From Flavobacterium piscis (lineage in GTDB: Bacteria > Bacteroidota > Bacteroidia > Flavobacteriales > Flavobacteriaceae): a stretch of 64,000 bases of DNA. The position numbers were made by a program, and so were the translations under genes. Below the pieces are notes generated by a model, which saw nothing but the letters and a program-made list of their open reading frames with translations, was not told where the DNA came from and searched no databases. The stretch covers positions 186,001 through 250,000 of the forward strand of contig NZ_LVEN01000012.1 in NCBI RefSeq assembly GCF_001686925.1. The letters are read 5' to 3'. Below, piece by piece: positions 18,631-29,100 of the stretch. The first letter of the stretch is position 1. Every line of letters begins with the position of its first letter.

Positions 18631-19818
18631 TTATTTATTACTTAACATAATAGGTATTAATATTTTATTCTTCTTCTTTTCTAAAATGCTTCTGCAAGCT
18701 ACCATCAACAAGGATAGTACCCCAAACCCCATTCCGGCCCACGGAACATTGCTAATGGTACTTTGAGAAATAATCCAGCCGCCAACAGCTGTACCTAGAA
18801 ATACTCCCAGATTTCCAAAGGAAGTCGCTAAACTATTCGCAAATTCAAGCGAATTTGGAGCTGCCGAAATCATGTAAGCAGATGCATTTAAGAAACATGG
18901 TGCGTAAAAAAATCCCCAAATCGCCACTACAATTACAGTTATCCAGAGGCTATCTCCGGAATAAATAAGTATCACTGGAATAATCACAGTTCCGCAAAGA
19001 AAAAAGGCAACTGTTTTTGTTATGCTTCTGGTCAGCATTTTTCCGGACAACCAATTAGAAAAAACACCTACAACGCCAAACAAAAGCAAAAGATAGCTAA
19101 TGGTTTCCATATCTACTTTTCTGGTTTTTATTAAATAATCAGCGAAATAACTGTAAGTTGAAAACCAGGATGCAATCATAAAAAAATTCATTGCAGTACT
19201 TAAAACAAACGATTTATCTTTTAGAATTTTAACCTGACTTCCGTATGATTTTTTCTCTGGTATATCTCCGTCTGGCATGATCTTGAAAATTGTAACTAAT
19301 GCTAATGCACTTACTATGGCCTGTACAAAAAATGAAATCTGCCATGTAAAAATACTGGCCAAATAGGTCGCAACAGGCACCGTTGTAACCATCGCCAATG
19401 CGATTCCGCCAAGAACAATTCCCATCAATTGATTCTCCTGACTTTTCTCTCCGGATGATACTGCTGCTGCAATTGCTGTGGCGATATAAACGGGCTGTAA
19501 AAAGGCAGGCAGCATACGAACGATCATCAAAAGCCAAAAAGGTGGAGAAAATGCAGAAACAATTGTCGAAAATAAAAAGACAAAAATGGTAGCAAGCATG
19601 ATCTTTTTTCTATCAAAACCAGAAAATAGCAAAGTCATAAAGGGTCCCGTAAGTGCAATAACCAATGCAAAGGCACTTAACAAATAAGCCGCTTTATCGA
19701 TTGTAATTCCGTAATAAACGGCGATTTGTGGCAAGATTCCGATTATTCCAAATTCTGTCGTTATTATCCCAATCATTCCCAGACAGCCAACATATGCTAT
19801 TTTTTTATTTAATTTCAT
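18631..19818 (-). CDS. MFS transporter, DHA1/AraJ-like exporter
   Basis: 395 residues, about 12 hydrophobic helices and no soluble domain. The motif-A-like loop FSGFDRKKIMLA between helices 2 and 3 and the P-x-P-rich helix 4 region fit the proton-driven drug/sugar efflux branch of the major facilitator superfamily. It is divergent from an HxlR-type repressor gene, a common arrangement for an inducible exporter. The substrate is unknown. A 40-codon ORF overlaps its start codon by a few bases and may be co-translated. A good terminator follows. Confidence 0.9.
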   Translation of the reverse strand: MKLNKKIAYVGCLGMIGIITTEFGIIGILPQIAVYYGITIDKAAYLLSAFALVIALTGPFMTLLFSGFDRKKIMLATIFVFLFSTIVSAFSPPFWLLMIVRMLPAFLQPVYIATAIAAAVSSGEKSQENQLMGIVLGGIALAMVTTVPVATYLASIFTWQISFFVQAIVSALALVTIFKIMPDGDIPEKKSYGSQVKILKDKSFVLSTAMNFFMIASWFSTYSYFADYLIKTRKVDMETISYLLLLFGVVGVFSNWLSGKMLTRSITKTVAFFLCGTVIIPVILIYSGDSLWITVIVVAIWGFFYAPCFLNASAYMISAAPNSLEFANSLATSFGNLGVFLGTAVGGWIISQSTISNVPWAGMGFGVLSLLMVACRSILEKKKNKILIPIMLSNK

Positions 19819-19927
19819 TGCTTTCAGAGTTTAGAGATGAATAAATGGCATTTTTGATGGCTTGTCCCTGAATGGGAATTCCTGTAAGTGTTACTGCCAT
19901 AATAAGCGTAAAAGTGTATTTTAACAT
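19805..19927 (-). CDS. Possible small exported peptide or leader ORF overlapping the MFS start
   Basis: A 40-residue ORF (start 19927, TAA at 19805-19807) whose first ~23 residues look like a signal peptide (MLKYTFTLIMAVTLTGIPIQ then GQA). It ends inside the first codons of the MFS gene in another frame, so ribosomes could pass from one to the other. A TAGTTTTG box at 19955-19948 lies just upstream. It may be a real small secreted peptide, a leader that couples translation, or the remnant of a longer secreted protein. No family recognised. Confidence 0.4.
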   Translation of the reverse strand: MLKYTFTLIMAVTLTGIPIQGQAIKNAIYSSLNSESNEIK

Positions 19928-19944
19928 GTTGTAATGATTTAGAG

Positions 19945-20007
19945 TTGCAAAACTACATACAGTACACTAATTTTACAGAGTAAACATCCCAATGTAGGGT
20001 ACTAACA
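19945..20007. promoter_or_regulatory. Overlapping divergent promoters and candidate HxlR operator
   Basis: Plus strand: TTG (19945-19947), 20-base spacer, TAATTTTA (19968-19975), one base from the Bacteroidota consensus, for the HxlR gene. Minus strand: TAGTTTTG (19955-19948) for the exporter. Around them AGTAC (19961) and GTACT (about 19997) form a wide inverted repeat that could be the repressor site. The operator is inferred. Confidence 0.5.
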
Positions 20008-20019
20008 AAAAAGTAAGTA

Positions 20020-20418
20020 ATGTCTAAAAGAAAGGAAAGTTCTACCAATACAGAAAACAGAAACTATATCACAACCTGCAATTTGACCTATGCTGTTTGT
20101 CTTGTAGGCGGTCGATGGAAACTGTTGATACTGTGCAAGCTTGAAAAAGGAAAACTTAGATTTGGTGAATTAAGAAACCAAATATGTAATATTACCGAAC
20201 GCATGCTTACTTTACAATTGCGCGAATTAGAACGTGACGGAATGGTAAAACGTACGGTTTATGCTGAAGTTCCGCCCAGAGTCGAATATGAACTTACCGA
20301 AATTAGCCTGAAATTAGTGCCAATCTGGGGCTCAATAAGCAATTGGGGAGCAGAGCATAAAGATACTATGGCGCAAAAAAACGCCACCCAATCAGGAAAC
20401 TTAACAGAGCAGGAATAA
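20020..20418 (+). CDS. HxlR-family winged-helix transcriptional regulator
   Basis: 132 residues. The HxlR signature is clear: CNLTYAVCLVGGRWKLLILC, then RFGELRNQI, ITERMLTLQLRELERDGMVKR and PPRVEYELTE. The family binds DNA as a dimer and usually controls the divergent neighbour, here the MFS exporter. A Cys near residue 25 (in CNLTYAVC) could serve as a redox sensor as in some family members; that is a guess. The reading frame ends 30 bases before a strong terminator shared with the fructokinase gene. Confidence 0.93.
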   Translation: MSKRKESSTNTENRNYITTCNLTYAVCLVGGRWKLLILCKLEKGKLRFGELRNQICNITERMLTLQLRELERDGMVKRTVYAEVPPRVEYELTEISLKLVPIWGSISNWGAEHKDTMAQKNATQSGNLTEQE

Positions 20419-20441
20419 AGCTATATTTGAAATCTATAAAA

Positions 20442-20476
20442 CAAAAAACCACTCCTATTCGGGAGTGGCTTTTACT
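20442..20476. terminator. Bidirectional intrinsic terminator between hxlR and fructokinase genes
   Basis: Stem CCACTCC/GGAGTGG with a 6-base loop, flanked by an A-run on the left and a T-rich stretch on the right, so it serves both converging transcripts. Confidence 0.85.
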
Positions 20477-20511
20477 TTATTGTTCTTCAAAAACAATTAA
20501 AGACTAAATAA

Positions 20512-21414
20512 TTATGAAACTTTAGTCATTAAATTTTCAATTTTAGAATTCGAAATTACGGGATTTGCTCCTGGCGCTTCAGCAACCAAAGCTCCAACCG
20601 CACAAGCAAAATCTATAGCTGCCTGAGGTTCTTTTCCGGTAAGCAGGGAAGTAATTAGTGCTGCCAAAAATGAATCGCCTGCTCCTACCGTATCTGCAAC
20701 CTCAACCGGATAGCCGCTATTATCATAAAGTTTGCCTTCCCACATTAGCAATGCGCCGTGTTTCCCTTTTGTTACGCACATTGCCGTAACATTTGTTTTT
20801 TCTGCCACAAAGTGCATATTCTCTTCTAAACCAGTAAAAGGTGAATTCATTGCTTCGGCAATTTCTAATAATTCTTCGTCATTAAACTTTATAAAATTAG
20901 CCGAATGCATTAATTGCTCCAAAATTTCATGCGAGTAATGTGGCTTCCTTAAATTCACATCAAAAACCTTATATACTTTTGTCTGTAACAATTCTTCGAG
21001 AGATTTTCTTGAAACTTCGTCTCTGCAAACCAAACTGCCGTAAATTAGCACATCAGCTTCGGCAACTGTTTTTTTTGCAAAATCGTTGAGTACAATTTTA
21101 TCCCAGGCCGATGGATAGGCAATTTCATACGTTGCCGAACCACGCTCGTTTAAGGTAACATTTACCAATCCGGTTGGAAAACTTTCCGACTGCATGATTG
21201 CATCCGTTTCAAGTCCCAGATTTTTGACCTGATTGATAATTGCCTCTCCGTCATTATCTTTTCCTACGCAGCTAATCATGGCTACATCACAGCCTAATGT
21301 TTTCATGCGTAAAGCGACATTAAGAGGCGCTCCGCCAATCTTTTTTTCGTTATCAAAAACATCCCAAAGTACTTCTCCGTAGGCTACAGCTTTAAGGTTT
21401 TTTCCGTTATTCAT
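20512..21414 (-). CDS. PfkB-family fructokinase
   Basis: 300 residues. Phosphorylates fructose to fructose-6-phosphate after import. Seen: N-terminal GGAPLNVALRMKTLG (sugar-binding PfkB signature 1) and DTVGAGDSF (signature 2, catalytic Asp247), with length and layout of bacterial fructokinases. It is the last gene of the fructan operon, 23 bases after the divergent GH32 gene, which supports fructose as substrate. In the B. thetaiotaomicron levan locus the equivalent is BT1757. Confidence 0.92.
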   Translation of the reverse strand: MNNGKNLKAVAYGEVLWDVFDNEKKIGGAPLNVALRMKTLGCDVAMISCVGKDNDGEAIINQVKNLGLETDAIMQSESFPTGLVNVTLNERGSATYEIAYPSAWDKIVLNDFAKKTVAEADVLIYGSLVCRDEVSRKSLEELLQTKVYKVFDVNLRKPHYSHEILEQLMHSANFIKFNDEELLEIAEAMNSPFTGLEENMHFVAEKTNVTAMCVTKGKHGALLMWEGKLYDNSGYPVEVADTVGAGDSFLAALITSLLTGKEPQAAIDFACAVGALVAEAPGANPVISNSKIENLMTKVS

Positions 21415-21437
21415 TCTAAAACTATTTTATATTAATG

Positions 21438-22991
21438 TTATTCCGGTTGCGTAATCTGAAGGTTAGAAATACTACTATTTTGTCCTTCAGCAATTAACCC
21501 CCATTTATTTTTGTCTCTTCCGTAAATTCTATTCGTTAAAGCCACTTTTCCGTTGATGTAAAATACTACTACACTTCCTTCCGCAATTATTTCAACATCG
21601 TATTTGGTATTCGTTTGTAACTTAAATGGTATTGCAGTTACTTCCTGCGAGGCTGAATTGTATCCTATTATTTTCCCTTTGGCGATATCCAATACAATTT
21701 TATAATAACCTCCTGTTTCATTGGTATGAAAAACAAATCCCGAACTACCATTTGAACCGGATAAAGTAAGGTCAGCTTTTATTTTTGCTTTTTTACCTAT
21801 AGTTTTAAACGTTACTAAAGCTTTATTTGTTGCCCCAGATAATGTATAACTTCCGGATGTTGCTGTTACATCTCCTGAAGTAGCATCGACTTCGGGCGCT
21901 ACTTTTTTAGAAAATACATCTTTTACCTTTTGTGGCGACTGCGTTGATAAGGTTCCATCCGCATTTTGCGTTAGCTCATGAATTACCATATTTCCCGCCC
22001 AATCTTTATTGCCTAAATCATTTTCAGGCGTTTTTCTGGCATTCCATCCAAAAACATATCTTTTGTTTCCGTCAGAAGCTGTTTTTCCGGCATAAAAATA
22101 TTCTCCATCGATTCTGTCAATTTCCGGCGTTGTCCAGGGTCCGTTTATCGAAGTCGACATTTTGTAATGTGTTCCTTTATTAGCACTCCAGTTTTCAGAA
22201 AAAATCAAATACCAGTAACTTCCCATTTTAAAAATATCGGCACATTCCATCATCAAATAATTTTCCTGTGGAGTCGTAGTGTAAATTGGCGTTTGAACAT
22301 CCCACTTTCCAGAAACCGGATCAGTACTTGTAAAATGCAGCAACACTGCTTTTCTTCCTGGTTCTGTTTGTGTGCTTACCAGCATCGAATACTTTTTAAG
22401 TTCTTCGTTGTAAAAAACATGCGGATCTCTAAAATCATAATTATAATATCCGGCTGGTGCTGTGATCTTAAATGAAGGAACTTTTGTCCAGTTTTTTAAA
22501 TCAGAACTTGTCGCACATAAAACACTTTCTCTGGCATTTGACTGCACAAAAGCTGGCGTTTCATTATGACCTGTATAATAAAAGTAATAAATATTACCCA
22601 CTTTTACAACTGATCCTGTGCCAATGGCAAAATCAGGATCAGTCGTTTTACCAAATGGGATCATTTGGCCCTCGTAAGTAAAATGGGCTAAATCTGTACT
22701 TAAGTATTCATGAATATCATGAAATCCTGTTCCGGCGGGCTTATTTTGCGCATCGTGAAGAAAGTAAATATGAAATTTTCCGTTATCGAAAAATGGCATA
22801 ATATCTCCTGTATATCCCGCGCTGTAGTAAGGATCACCAGCACCCATCCACTGCGAAGGCGGAACAGGAAAAATACTTGCTATTTCGGTATTTCCTCCTG
22901 AAATCGAGCCTCCGGTATAATTATCGTCCTGACTGCATGAGGCAAGCGAAAAGAAGATGGAAACTATGGTTATAATGTTTCTGTATTTCAT
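21438..22991 (-). CDS. Divergent GH32-type fructan hydrolase, surface lipoprotein
   Basis: 517 residues. Lipobox FSLASC with mature Cys19. The five-bladed propeller has the clan GH-J triad in altered settings: Asp63 in GDIMPFF replaces the usual WMNDPNG nucleophile motif, Asp189 lies in YDFRDPHVF and Glu249 in LMMECADIF. The C-terminal ~160 residues form the beta-sandwich of GH32 (NTKYDVEIIAEGSVVVFYINGK). Position in the operon matches the surface endo-levanase slot of the B. thetaiotaomicron levan locus, and lipidation fits surface cleavage, but endo versus exo action is inferred. It clearly differs from the canonical GH32 encoded upstream in the same operon. Confidence 0.85.
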   Translation of the reverse strand: MKYRNIITIVSIFFSLASCSQDDNYTGGSISGGNTEIASIFPVPPSQWMGAGDPYYSAGYTGDIMPFFDNGKFHIYFLHDAQNKPAGTGFHDIHEYLSTDLAHFTYEGQMIPFGKTTDPDFAIGTGSVVKVGNIYYFYYTGHNETPAFVQSNARESVLCATSSDLKNWTKVPSFKITAPAGYYNYDFRDPHVFYNEELKKYSMLVSTQTEPGRKAVLLHFTSTDPVSGKWDVQTPIYTTTPQENYLMMECADIFKMGSYWYLIFSENWSANKGTHYKMSTSINGPWTTPEIDRIDGEYFYAGKTASDGNKRYVFGWNARKTPENDLGNKDWAGNMVIHELTQNADGTLSTQSPQKVKDVFSKKVAPEVDATSGDVTATSGSYTLSGATNKALVTFKTIGKKAKIKADLTLSGSNGSSGFVFHTNETGGYYKIVLDIAKGKIIGYNSASQEVTAIPFKLQTNTKYDVEIIAEGSVVVFYINGKVALTNRIYGRDKNKWGLIAEGQNSSISNLQITQPE

Positions 22992-23012
22992 TTTTTTTGA
23001 GTTGAAAGTAAA

Positions 23013-24410
23013 TTATTTTTCAGCCAGATAATTGATGCTGTTTTGCGTCAAAAGTTTGATATTAGAAAGAAACTCATTTGACTGACTTGGTACTCCTGAG
23101 CTATTGGTTTCATTATACCAATCGTAAGCTCCCATCGAAATTACAATTACATTTTTATCCGTTCCTGTATTTGGAAACTCTGCAATGGTCACTCGTCCAT
23201 TAAGGGCATCATCCCAGGCTTCACTTGCTAAGTTAGTCCCTCCGGTTTGGTTTCTCCAGCCTTCACCGTTTCCGTAACCTCCCCATTCCGGTAAAAACCA
23301 CCATGCGGTATGATTTAACCTGAAAGTTCCGCCTTGCAGTAAATTGGCTTTTCCGGCTTCAAAAGTGGATAACCCCTGAAATATTGGATGATTTTCATGG
23401 CCTTTAAACGACATTCCCCAAGAACCTGCATCAACGTTTCCGTTTGGAGGAAAATCTCCGAAAACATTATTAGGTCCTTTTCCTGATGGAACAATTCCTA
23501 AAGCATCTACATATTGAGAGGCAAAAGAGGTTAAAAGTAAATTCCCTCCGTTTGTTCTGAAATTTTTTAAAGCGGTTGTTACAGCAGGTTTGTAGGCAAT
23601 TGCCGGTAAATTGGCCGCGGAATCAAAATGCCACCATATTACATCAACATCGCTTAAATCTGAACCGCTTTCAATACTTGCAAATGAAATATATTTCGCT
23701 CCGCTAAAAGTAGAAAAGAACCAATTAGCAGCGGTAACTTCATCCATATTTGTAATTTCAGCTCTTGTTGCAGCAGTCCCCAAAAAGGCTACTACCAAAC
23801 CTGCTACCGGAAGTCCTACATTGGCCGTATAGTTAACGCTTTTACCGTTTGAAGTCACTACAAAAGTTACAGAATTGGTAAAATCGATCGTAGTTCCTGA
23901 AACGGGCGAGATCGAAACTCCTTGAGTTAATTCGATTACAGGCTGAAGTGCTGTCAGGTTTGTGTCTTCGGGCAATGTCATGGTAATGGTTTTGCTTACA
24001 TCGTTTATTGCCGCGGCAACTCCATTAATAGTAAAACTTTTAATAGGACTTAAAACCACCGTTGTCACCGTATAATCTTTATACAAATTACCATTTACCA
24101 CTCTAATTTTTACAGGATTTGTAAAGTTTATTGGTACACTTACATCCAGATTTGATGTTGCTCCTTCTGCCAAAACAACTTCTGGTTTTGCAGCCGTAAT
24201 ATCTGATCCGTACGGCATTGTTACATTAATTGCTCCGGTTTTCTGATCGATAGTTGCTGCTACTCCGTTTATTTTAAAAGAAGTAATATTAGAAGGTGAA
24301 TTGACATCGAATCCTCCGTTTTCAAAACTATTTTCGCAAGCTGTAAATACAAAAACGATAGCCAATACTGCAGCCACTTTGACCCAGTATGTATTGATAA
24401 GTTTTCTCAT
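23013..24410 (-). CDS. Surface fructan-binding lipoprotein (BT1761-like, DUF4960 type)
   Basis: 465 residues. Lipobox FVFTAC near residue 25. Two N-terminal repeats of a DUF5018-like beta domain (ITSFKINGVAATID at ~42 and IKSFTINGVAAAIND at ~123), then a C-terminal domain of about 260 residues (VAGLVVAFLGTAA to the end) with a flavodoxin/class-I-glutamine-amidotransferase-like look (DVIWWHFDS, NLLLTSFASQYVDALG, NVIVISMGAYDWY). No catalytic triad is evident. Placed between SusD and the GH32 lipoprotein gene, it corresponds to the surface glycan-binding protein BT1761 of the levan locus. Binding of fructan is inferred from that synteny. Confidence 0.82.
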   Translation of the reverse strand: MRKLINTYWVKVAAVLAIVFVFTACENSFENGGFDVNSPSNITSFKINGVAATIDQKTGAINVTMPYGSDITAAKPEVVLAEGATSNLDVSVPINFTNPVKIRVVNGNLYKDYTVTTVVLSPIKSFTINGVAAAINDVSKTITMTLPEDTNLTALQPVIELTQGVSISPVSGTTIDFTNSVTFVVTSNGKSVNYTANVGLPVAGLVVAFLGTAATRAEITNMDEVTAANWFFSTFSGAKYISFASIESGSDLSDVDVIWWHFDSAANLPAIAYKPAVTTALKNFRTNGGNLLLTSFASQYVDALGIVPSGKGPNNVFGDFPPNGNVDAGSWGMSFKGHENHPIFQGLSTFEAGKANLLQGGTFRLNHTAWWFLPEWGGYGNGEGWRNQTGGTNLASEAWDDALNGRVTIAEFPNTGTDKNVIVISMGAYDWYNETNSSGVPSQSNEFLSNIKLLTQNSINYLAEK

Positions 24411-24429
24411 ATTGATTTCTTAAAATAGA

Positions 24430-26121
24430 TTAATAACCTAAATTTTGTTTGTACAATCCCTGACTGAAATTAATTTGCTTTAAAGGAATTGGGCAATACT
24501 CTTCTTTATGAGCATCAAAAAAGGCATCCTGATAGTAGGTACGTTTTGTTTTTTCTTCGCTGTAAAATGCATTCATTACTTCATCTGTAACACCCCAACG
24601 CACTAAATCAAAGAAACGATTTCCTTCCATAGCCAGTTCTAAACGGCGTTCCCAACGCAATGCTTTACGGGCAAAATCCTGTGTCCAGTTGCAATTGCTT
24701 CCGTCTACATACGTATTGATTTTAAAGTTTTTTACGTACGGAAGTCTTCCTGTACTTTGCGCTGCACGCTCTCTGATTTGATTGATTAATGGCAAAGCTT
24801 CTGATTGTCTTCCTAATTCAATCAGGGCTTCGGCACGCATTAAAATCACATCGGCGTAACGAATTTGTATTCTGTTTTTTGAGTTTCCGTAAAACGGATC
24901 GATATTTACCACACAACTACAGCTTGGCGCTACGTTTTCTTTTAATGAAGCAAAATAACCGTACGTTCCCGGAGATCTTACCCAGGCTTCTACGTACAAA
25001 AATTCAGGATCGTATTTATACGGCAAGCCCGGCATGGCCACGGTATGATACAATCGCGGATCAACAGTATTGGCATCTATATTTTTATAATCAAAATCCT
25101 GATCGTTATAGGTATCAAATTCCGGCAAACCATTCGTTCCTGTTTTAAAAGCATTTACTAAGTTCTGGCTTGGTTTATGAAAATCGCAACATCCTAAACC
25201 TTGTGGAGTTGAGAGTACATCTGAAAAATTTAATCTTCCGTATAAAGTTCCATCATTGTCTGAAAACTGAATGGAGAAAATAGATTCGGCTCCGTTTTCA
25301 AAAGTTCCCGGCAAAAAGTTATTGGCAAAATCAGGCTCTAAACTAGCTTTTCCAATTACTTTATCTGTAGCTGCAATTACTTCCTGTAAATGCTGTTGGT
25401 TGATTCCTGTTACTTTATACGTTTCATCCTGTGTATAAGCCTGATACAAACGTGTTTTTGCTAAATAAGCATAAGCTGCTTTTTGAGTAGCACGTCCCAC
25501 TTGTGGCTGAGTTTCCGGTAAAGCATCGGCTGCAGCCTGAAAATCTTCGGCGATTTTGTTCCAAAGTTCTTCGTTTGAAAGTACTTTGTTTGAGATGGTT
25601 TTATAATTTTCTACCGGAATATCTTCTGTGATGTAAGGAACACTTCTGAACATAATTTTCAGCATAAAATAAAAATGCCCTCTTAAGAAACGCATTTCCG
25701 CCATACGTGTTTTTTTCAACGGATACTCAGCTTCTGAAATTTGTTCTAATGCTTTCAAAGCTTTGTTGGTTCTTGAAACTCCAACATAACTGATGTACCA
25801 AAAGTTGTCTAATTCGGCAAAATCAGGGCGGATATTATTGGATACTTCAAAAAAGTGAAAATCCTGAATATCATTCGTTCCGCTTCCGCCTTTGTAAGCA
25901 TCATCAGAGCGAACGTTTCCAAAAGGCCATAAACTGTACGGCGAATCATAATGGTCGTTGCCTAATTGCGCATAAGCTGCATTCATAAATCCTTCTACTG
26001 TTTGCGGTGTCACAATATCTTCTTCTGAAAGTACGCCACGAGGATCATTTTCCAGAAAATCTGAGCAGGAACCCAAGATTCCAAGTACTAAAAAACCGGT
26101 TATATATAGTAATTTTTTCAT
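24430..26121 (-). CDS. SusD-family fructan-binding lipoprotein
   Basis: 563 residues. Lipobox GILGSC, mature Cys19. SusD features: MRFLRGHFYFMLKIMF and the C-terminal block IQIRYADVILMRAEALIELG, RWERRLELAMEGNRFFDLVRWG, EYCPIPLKQINFSQG. Partner of the upstream SusC, from which it is separated by 21 bases. Equivalent in position to BT1762. Confidence 0.95.
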   Translation of the reverse strand: MKKLLYITGFLVLGILGSCSDFLENDPRGVLSEEDIVTPQTVEGFMNAAYAQLGNDHYDSPYSLWPFGNVRSDDAYKGGSGTNDIQDFHFFEVSNNIRPDFAELDNFWYISYVGVSRTNKALKALEQISEAEYPLKKTRMAEMRFLRGHFYFMLKIMFRSVPYITEDIPVENYKTISNKVLSNEELWNKIAEDFQAAADALPETQPQVGRATQKAAYAYLAKTRLYQAYTQDETYKVTGINQQHLQEVIAATDKVIGKASLEPDFANNFLPGTFENGAESIFSIQFSDNDGTLYGRLNFSDVLSTPQGLGCCDFHKPSQNLVNAFKTGTNGLPEFDTYNDQDFDYKNIDANTVDPRLYHTVAMPGLPYKYDPEFLYVEAWVRSPGTYGYFASLKENVAPSCSCVVNIDPFYGNSKNRIQIRYADVILMRAEALIELGRQSEALPLINQIRERAAQSTGRLPYVKNFKINTYVDGSNCNWTQDFARKALRWERRLELAMEGNRFFDLVRWGVTDEVMNAFYSEEKTKRTYYQDAFFDAHKEEYCPIPLKQINFSQGLYKQNLGY

Positions 26122-26142
26122 GTTTTTTTGATTTAATCTTTA

Positions 26143-29100
26143 TTATAAAGTAAAATTAAGACCAGCCGTAAAAGTGGTTGGCTGCGGATATCCAAATCCT
26201 GCGTTTTCAGGATCTACACCAGTAAAACTTTTTGCATCAATGATCAATAAATTTTGTCCGCTGATGTACAATCTAAAGCTGTCGAAATTCATTTTTTTCA
26301 ATAAATCTTTTGGCAGGCTATAGCCAAATTGCAAAACACGAAGTTTAAGATAATTTCCGTTTTCTACATAATAAGTCGAAAATCTTGATTCTGCATTTCG
26401 GTCTACAGTGGTTAAAGCAGGAATCGTAGAGTTTGGATTGTCTAAAGACCATGCATTTAACAAACGGGTTCCTTTGTTCGAACCTACGTCATCAACACTC
26501 CAGAAATCAGTTTGGTATTTGGTGTTGTTAATCACATCTACATTACTTGCTCCTTCCCAAAAAGTAGTAAAATCCCAATTTTTATATCCTAATCCTAAAT
26601 TAAATCCATAAGTCAAGCCCGGATTTGGATTTCCTATCCACGTACGGTCTTTATCTGTAATTACTCCGTCTCCGTTTAAATCTTTGTAACGAATTCTACC
26701 AAGGCCTTTTCCTTCCTGAGCGGCCGAGTTGTCTACTTGATCCTGACTTTTAAATAAACCATCAGTAACATAACCGTACATTGAATTAATCGGACGTCCT
26801 AAAATATTATCGTTTAATCCGTCTCCTCCGTAATTATTTCGTACTTCGTCCGGTAATTTTGTAATCTTATTTTTATTGGCCGAAACATTTGCCGAGATAT
26901 CATATTTTAATCCAAATGAGGTTTCGTCATGGTATCCTAAAGTAAATTCCCAACCTTCGTTTTGCATCGAAGCACCGTTTACCCAACGATTTCCTCCTTC
27001 GCCAATTACTCCTAAATAAGGAGGCAAAACCAAAATATCATCTGTTTTCTTGATATAATAATCTACAGAACCGCTTAATTTTTGGTTGAATAATCCAAAG
27101 TCTAAACCTATATTAGTTTGTGTGGTTGTTTCCCATTTCAAATCATCATTTCCGGATTGAGTTGCAATAAATCCTGACGGAAGTAATCCGTTTCCATTTC
27201 CTGCAATATCATAAGCCGTACCGTAAGAAGTTGCCCATGTCGGACTTCCGCCTGCATAACTGGCCAGGTATAAACTATAAACTGCGGTGTTGCTAATTTC
27301 CTGATTTCCGGTTTGTCCCCAGCCTGCTCTTAATTTTAAATCAGAGAAAACAGGTACATTATTTTTAATGAAATCTTCGTTACTGATTCTCCATCCTGCT
27401 GAGATTGCCGGGAAGGTTCCGTACTGGTTATTTTTACCAAAACGAGAAGATCCGTCACGACGAATAGTACCGGAAAGTAAGTAACGATTATCAAACTCAT
27501 AATCTATTTTTCCAAAGAAAGACAGTAACGAATATACGGTCGATGTTCCGCTGGTAAACGATTCTCCGGTTCCTGCATCAGGATACATATAATCAGGAGT
27601 TTCGATCAGGAAATCATTTTTACGCAAAGTTGTCGTATCAAAAACATCTTTGTACATCTCTGTTCCTGCCATAAAATTCAGATTGCTTTTTCCTAAATTC
27701 AAACTGTAGATAGCAGTATTGGTCCAGGTCCATTTATCGCTCAACGACTGATCAATGGTTACCGATGTCTGATCGTTTTGCAAATAACCGGACTGGTAAC
27801 TTCTTTGCAGTGTACGTTTTTTATACGATCCGTAATCGATACCAAAACTACTCTTGATGTGCAGGTTTTTAATGATTTCTAAGTCGGCATACATATTTCC
27901 GAAAAGACGTAAATAATCATAGTTATTGTCTTTGTTGTATTCTAAAAGACGAACAGGATTTTGTCTGTCGTTCATTCCCCCCACTGGTCCTCCCCAGCCT
28001 TTTCCGTCTACAGTATGTACCGGAATTATTGGCAATGCGCGAAGTGCCGGATCCAGAACTCCGGGATCTGTAACTTCATTGGTACGGGTCATCGAGAAAT
28101 TTTCGCCAAAAACCAGTTTCCCGTCAAAATATTTATACGAACCGTTCATTCTGGCAGAAATTCTCTGGAAATCAGTCGTTTTTACAACACCTTCATTTCC
28201 ATAATATCCCAAAGAAAAAACATAACTTCCTTTATCTGACGCGTTTGAAACTGATAAATCATATGAATTTGCTATTCCGGTTTGCGAAATGGCATCATAC
28301 CAATCGGTATTCGAAGCTTTCAGGGTTTGATTGGCATCTAAATATTCAGGAACCAAAACTTTGTTTAACTGTGGTTTGTTATTGTTTACCGACCAATCAA
28401 ACTGATAGCGTAAATTATTGCTGTTTGGATTTAATCCGTCGTTGATATTGGCCTGCCATAAAGCCTGACCAAACTGATTGGCATTCAGCACTTCCTGTTT
28501 TCTTGAATAATCAGAAATGGAGGTATAAGTGCTAAAATTAATTCTCATTTTACCTTCTTTTCCTTTTTTGGTCGTAATAATGATAACTCCGTTTGAAGCT
28601 CTTGAACCGTAAATACTGGCCGAAGAAGCATCTTTTAGAACCTGAATTGTTTCAATATCATTAGAGTTTAGTTCGTGCATTCCGGATTTTGTTGGCATTC
28701 CGTCAATTACATAAAGAGGATCTGTGTTGTTTAAAGTTCCTACACCACGAATGACCACTTTTGTATTTCCTCCGGATGGCGAACCGTCAGACGAAACTTT
28801 TACTCCGGCAACTCTTCCCTGCAAGGCTTTTATGGGGTTAGGTTCCGGTTGTTTCATGACTTCCTTCATGTTGACAACGGCAACAGCTCCCGTAATATCA
28901 GTCTTTTTTTGTTTTGAATATCCAGTTACAACAACTTCATTCAACTGATTATTATCTACTTTCAAAATGATGTTGAACACCTTTTGTCCTTTAACATCAA
29001 TCGATTGCGGTGCAAATCCGATAAAAGAAATGACCATTTTTGCATTTTCAGCTACATTTTGGAGGGAAAAATTTCCATCAAAATCTGTTACTGTACTGGT

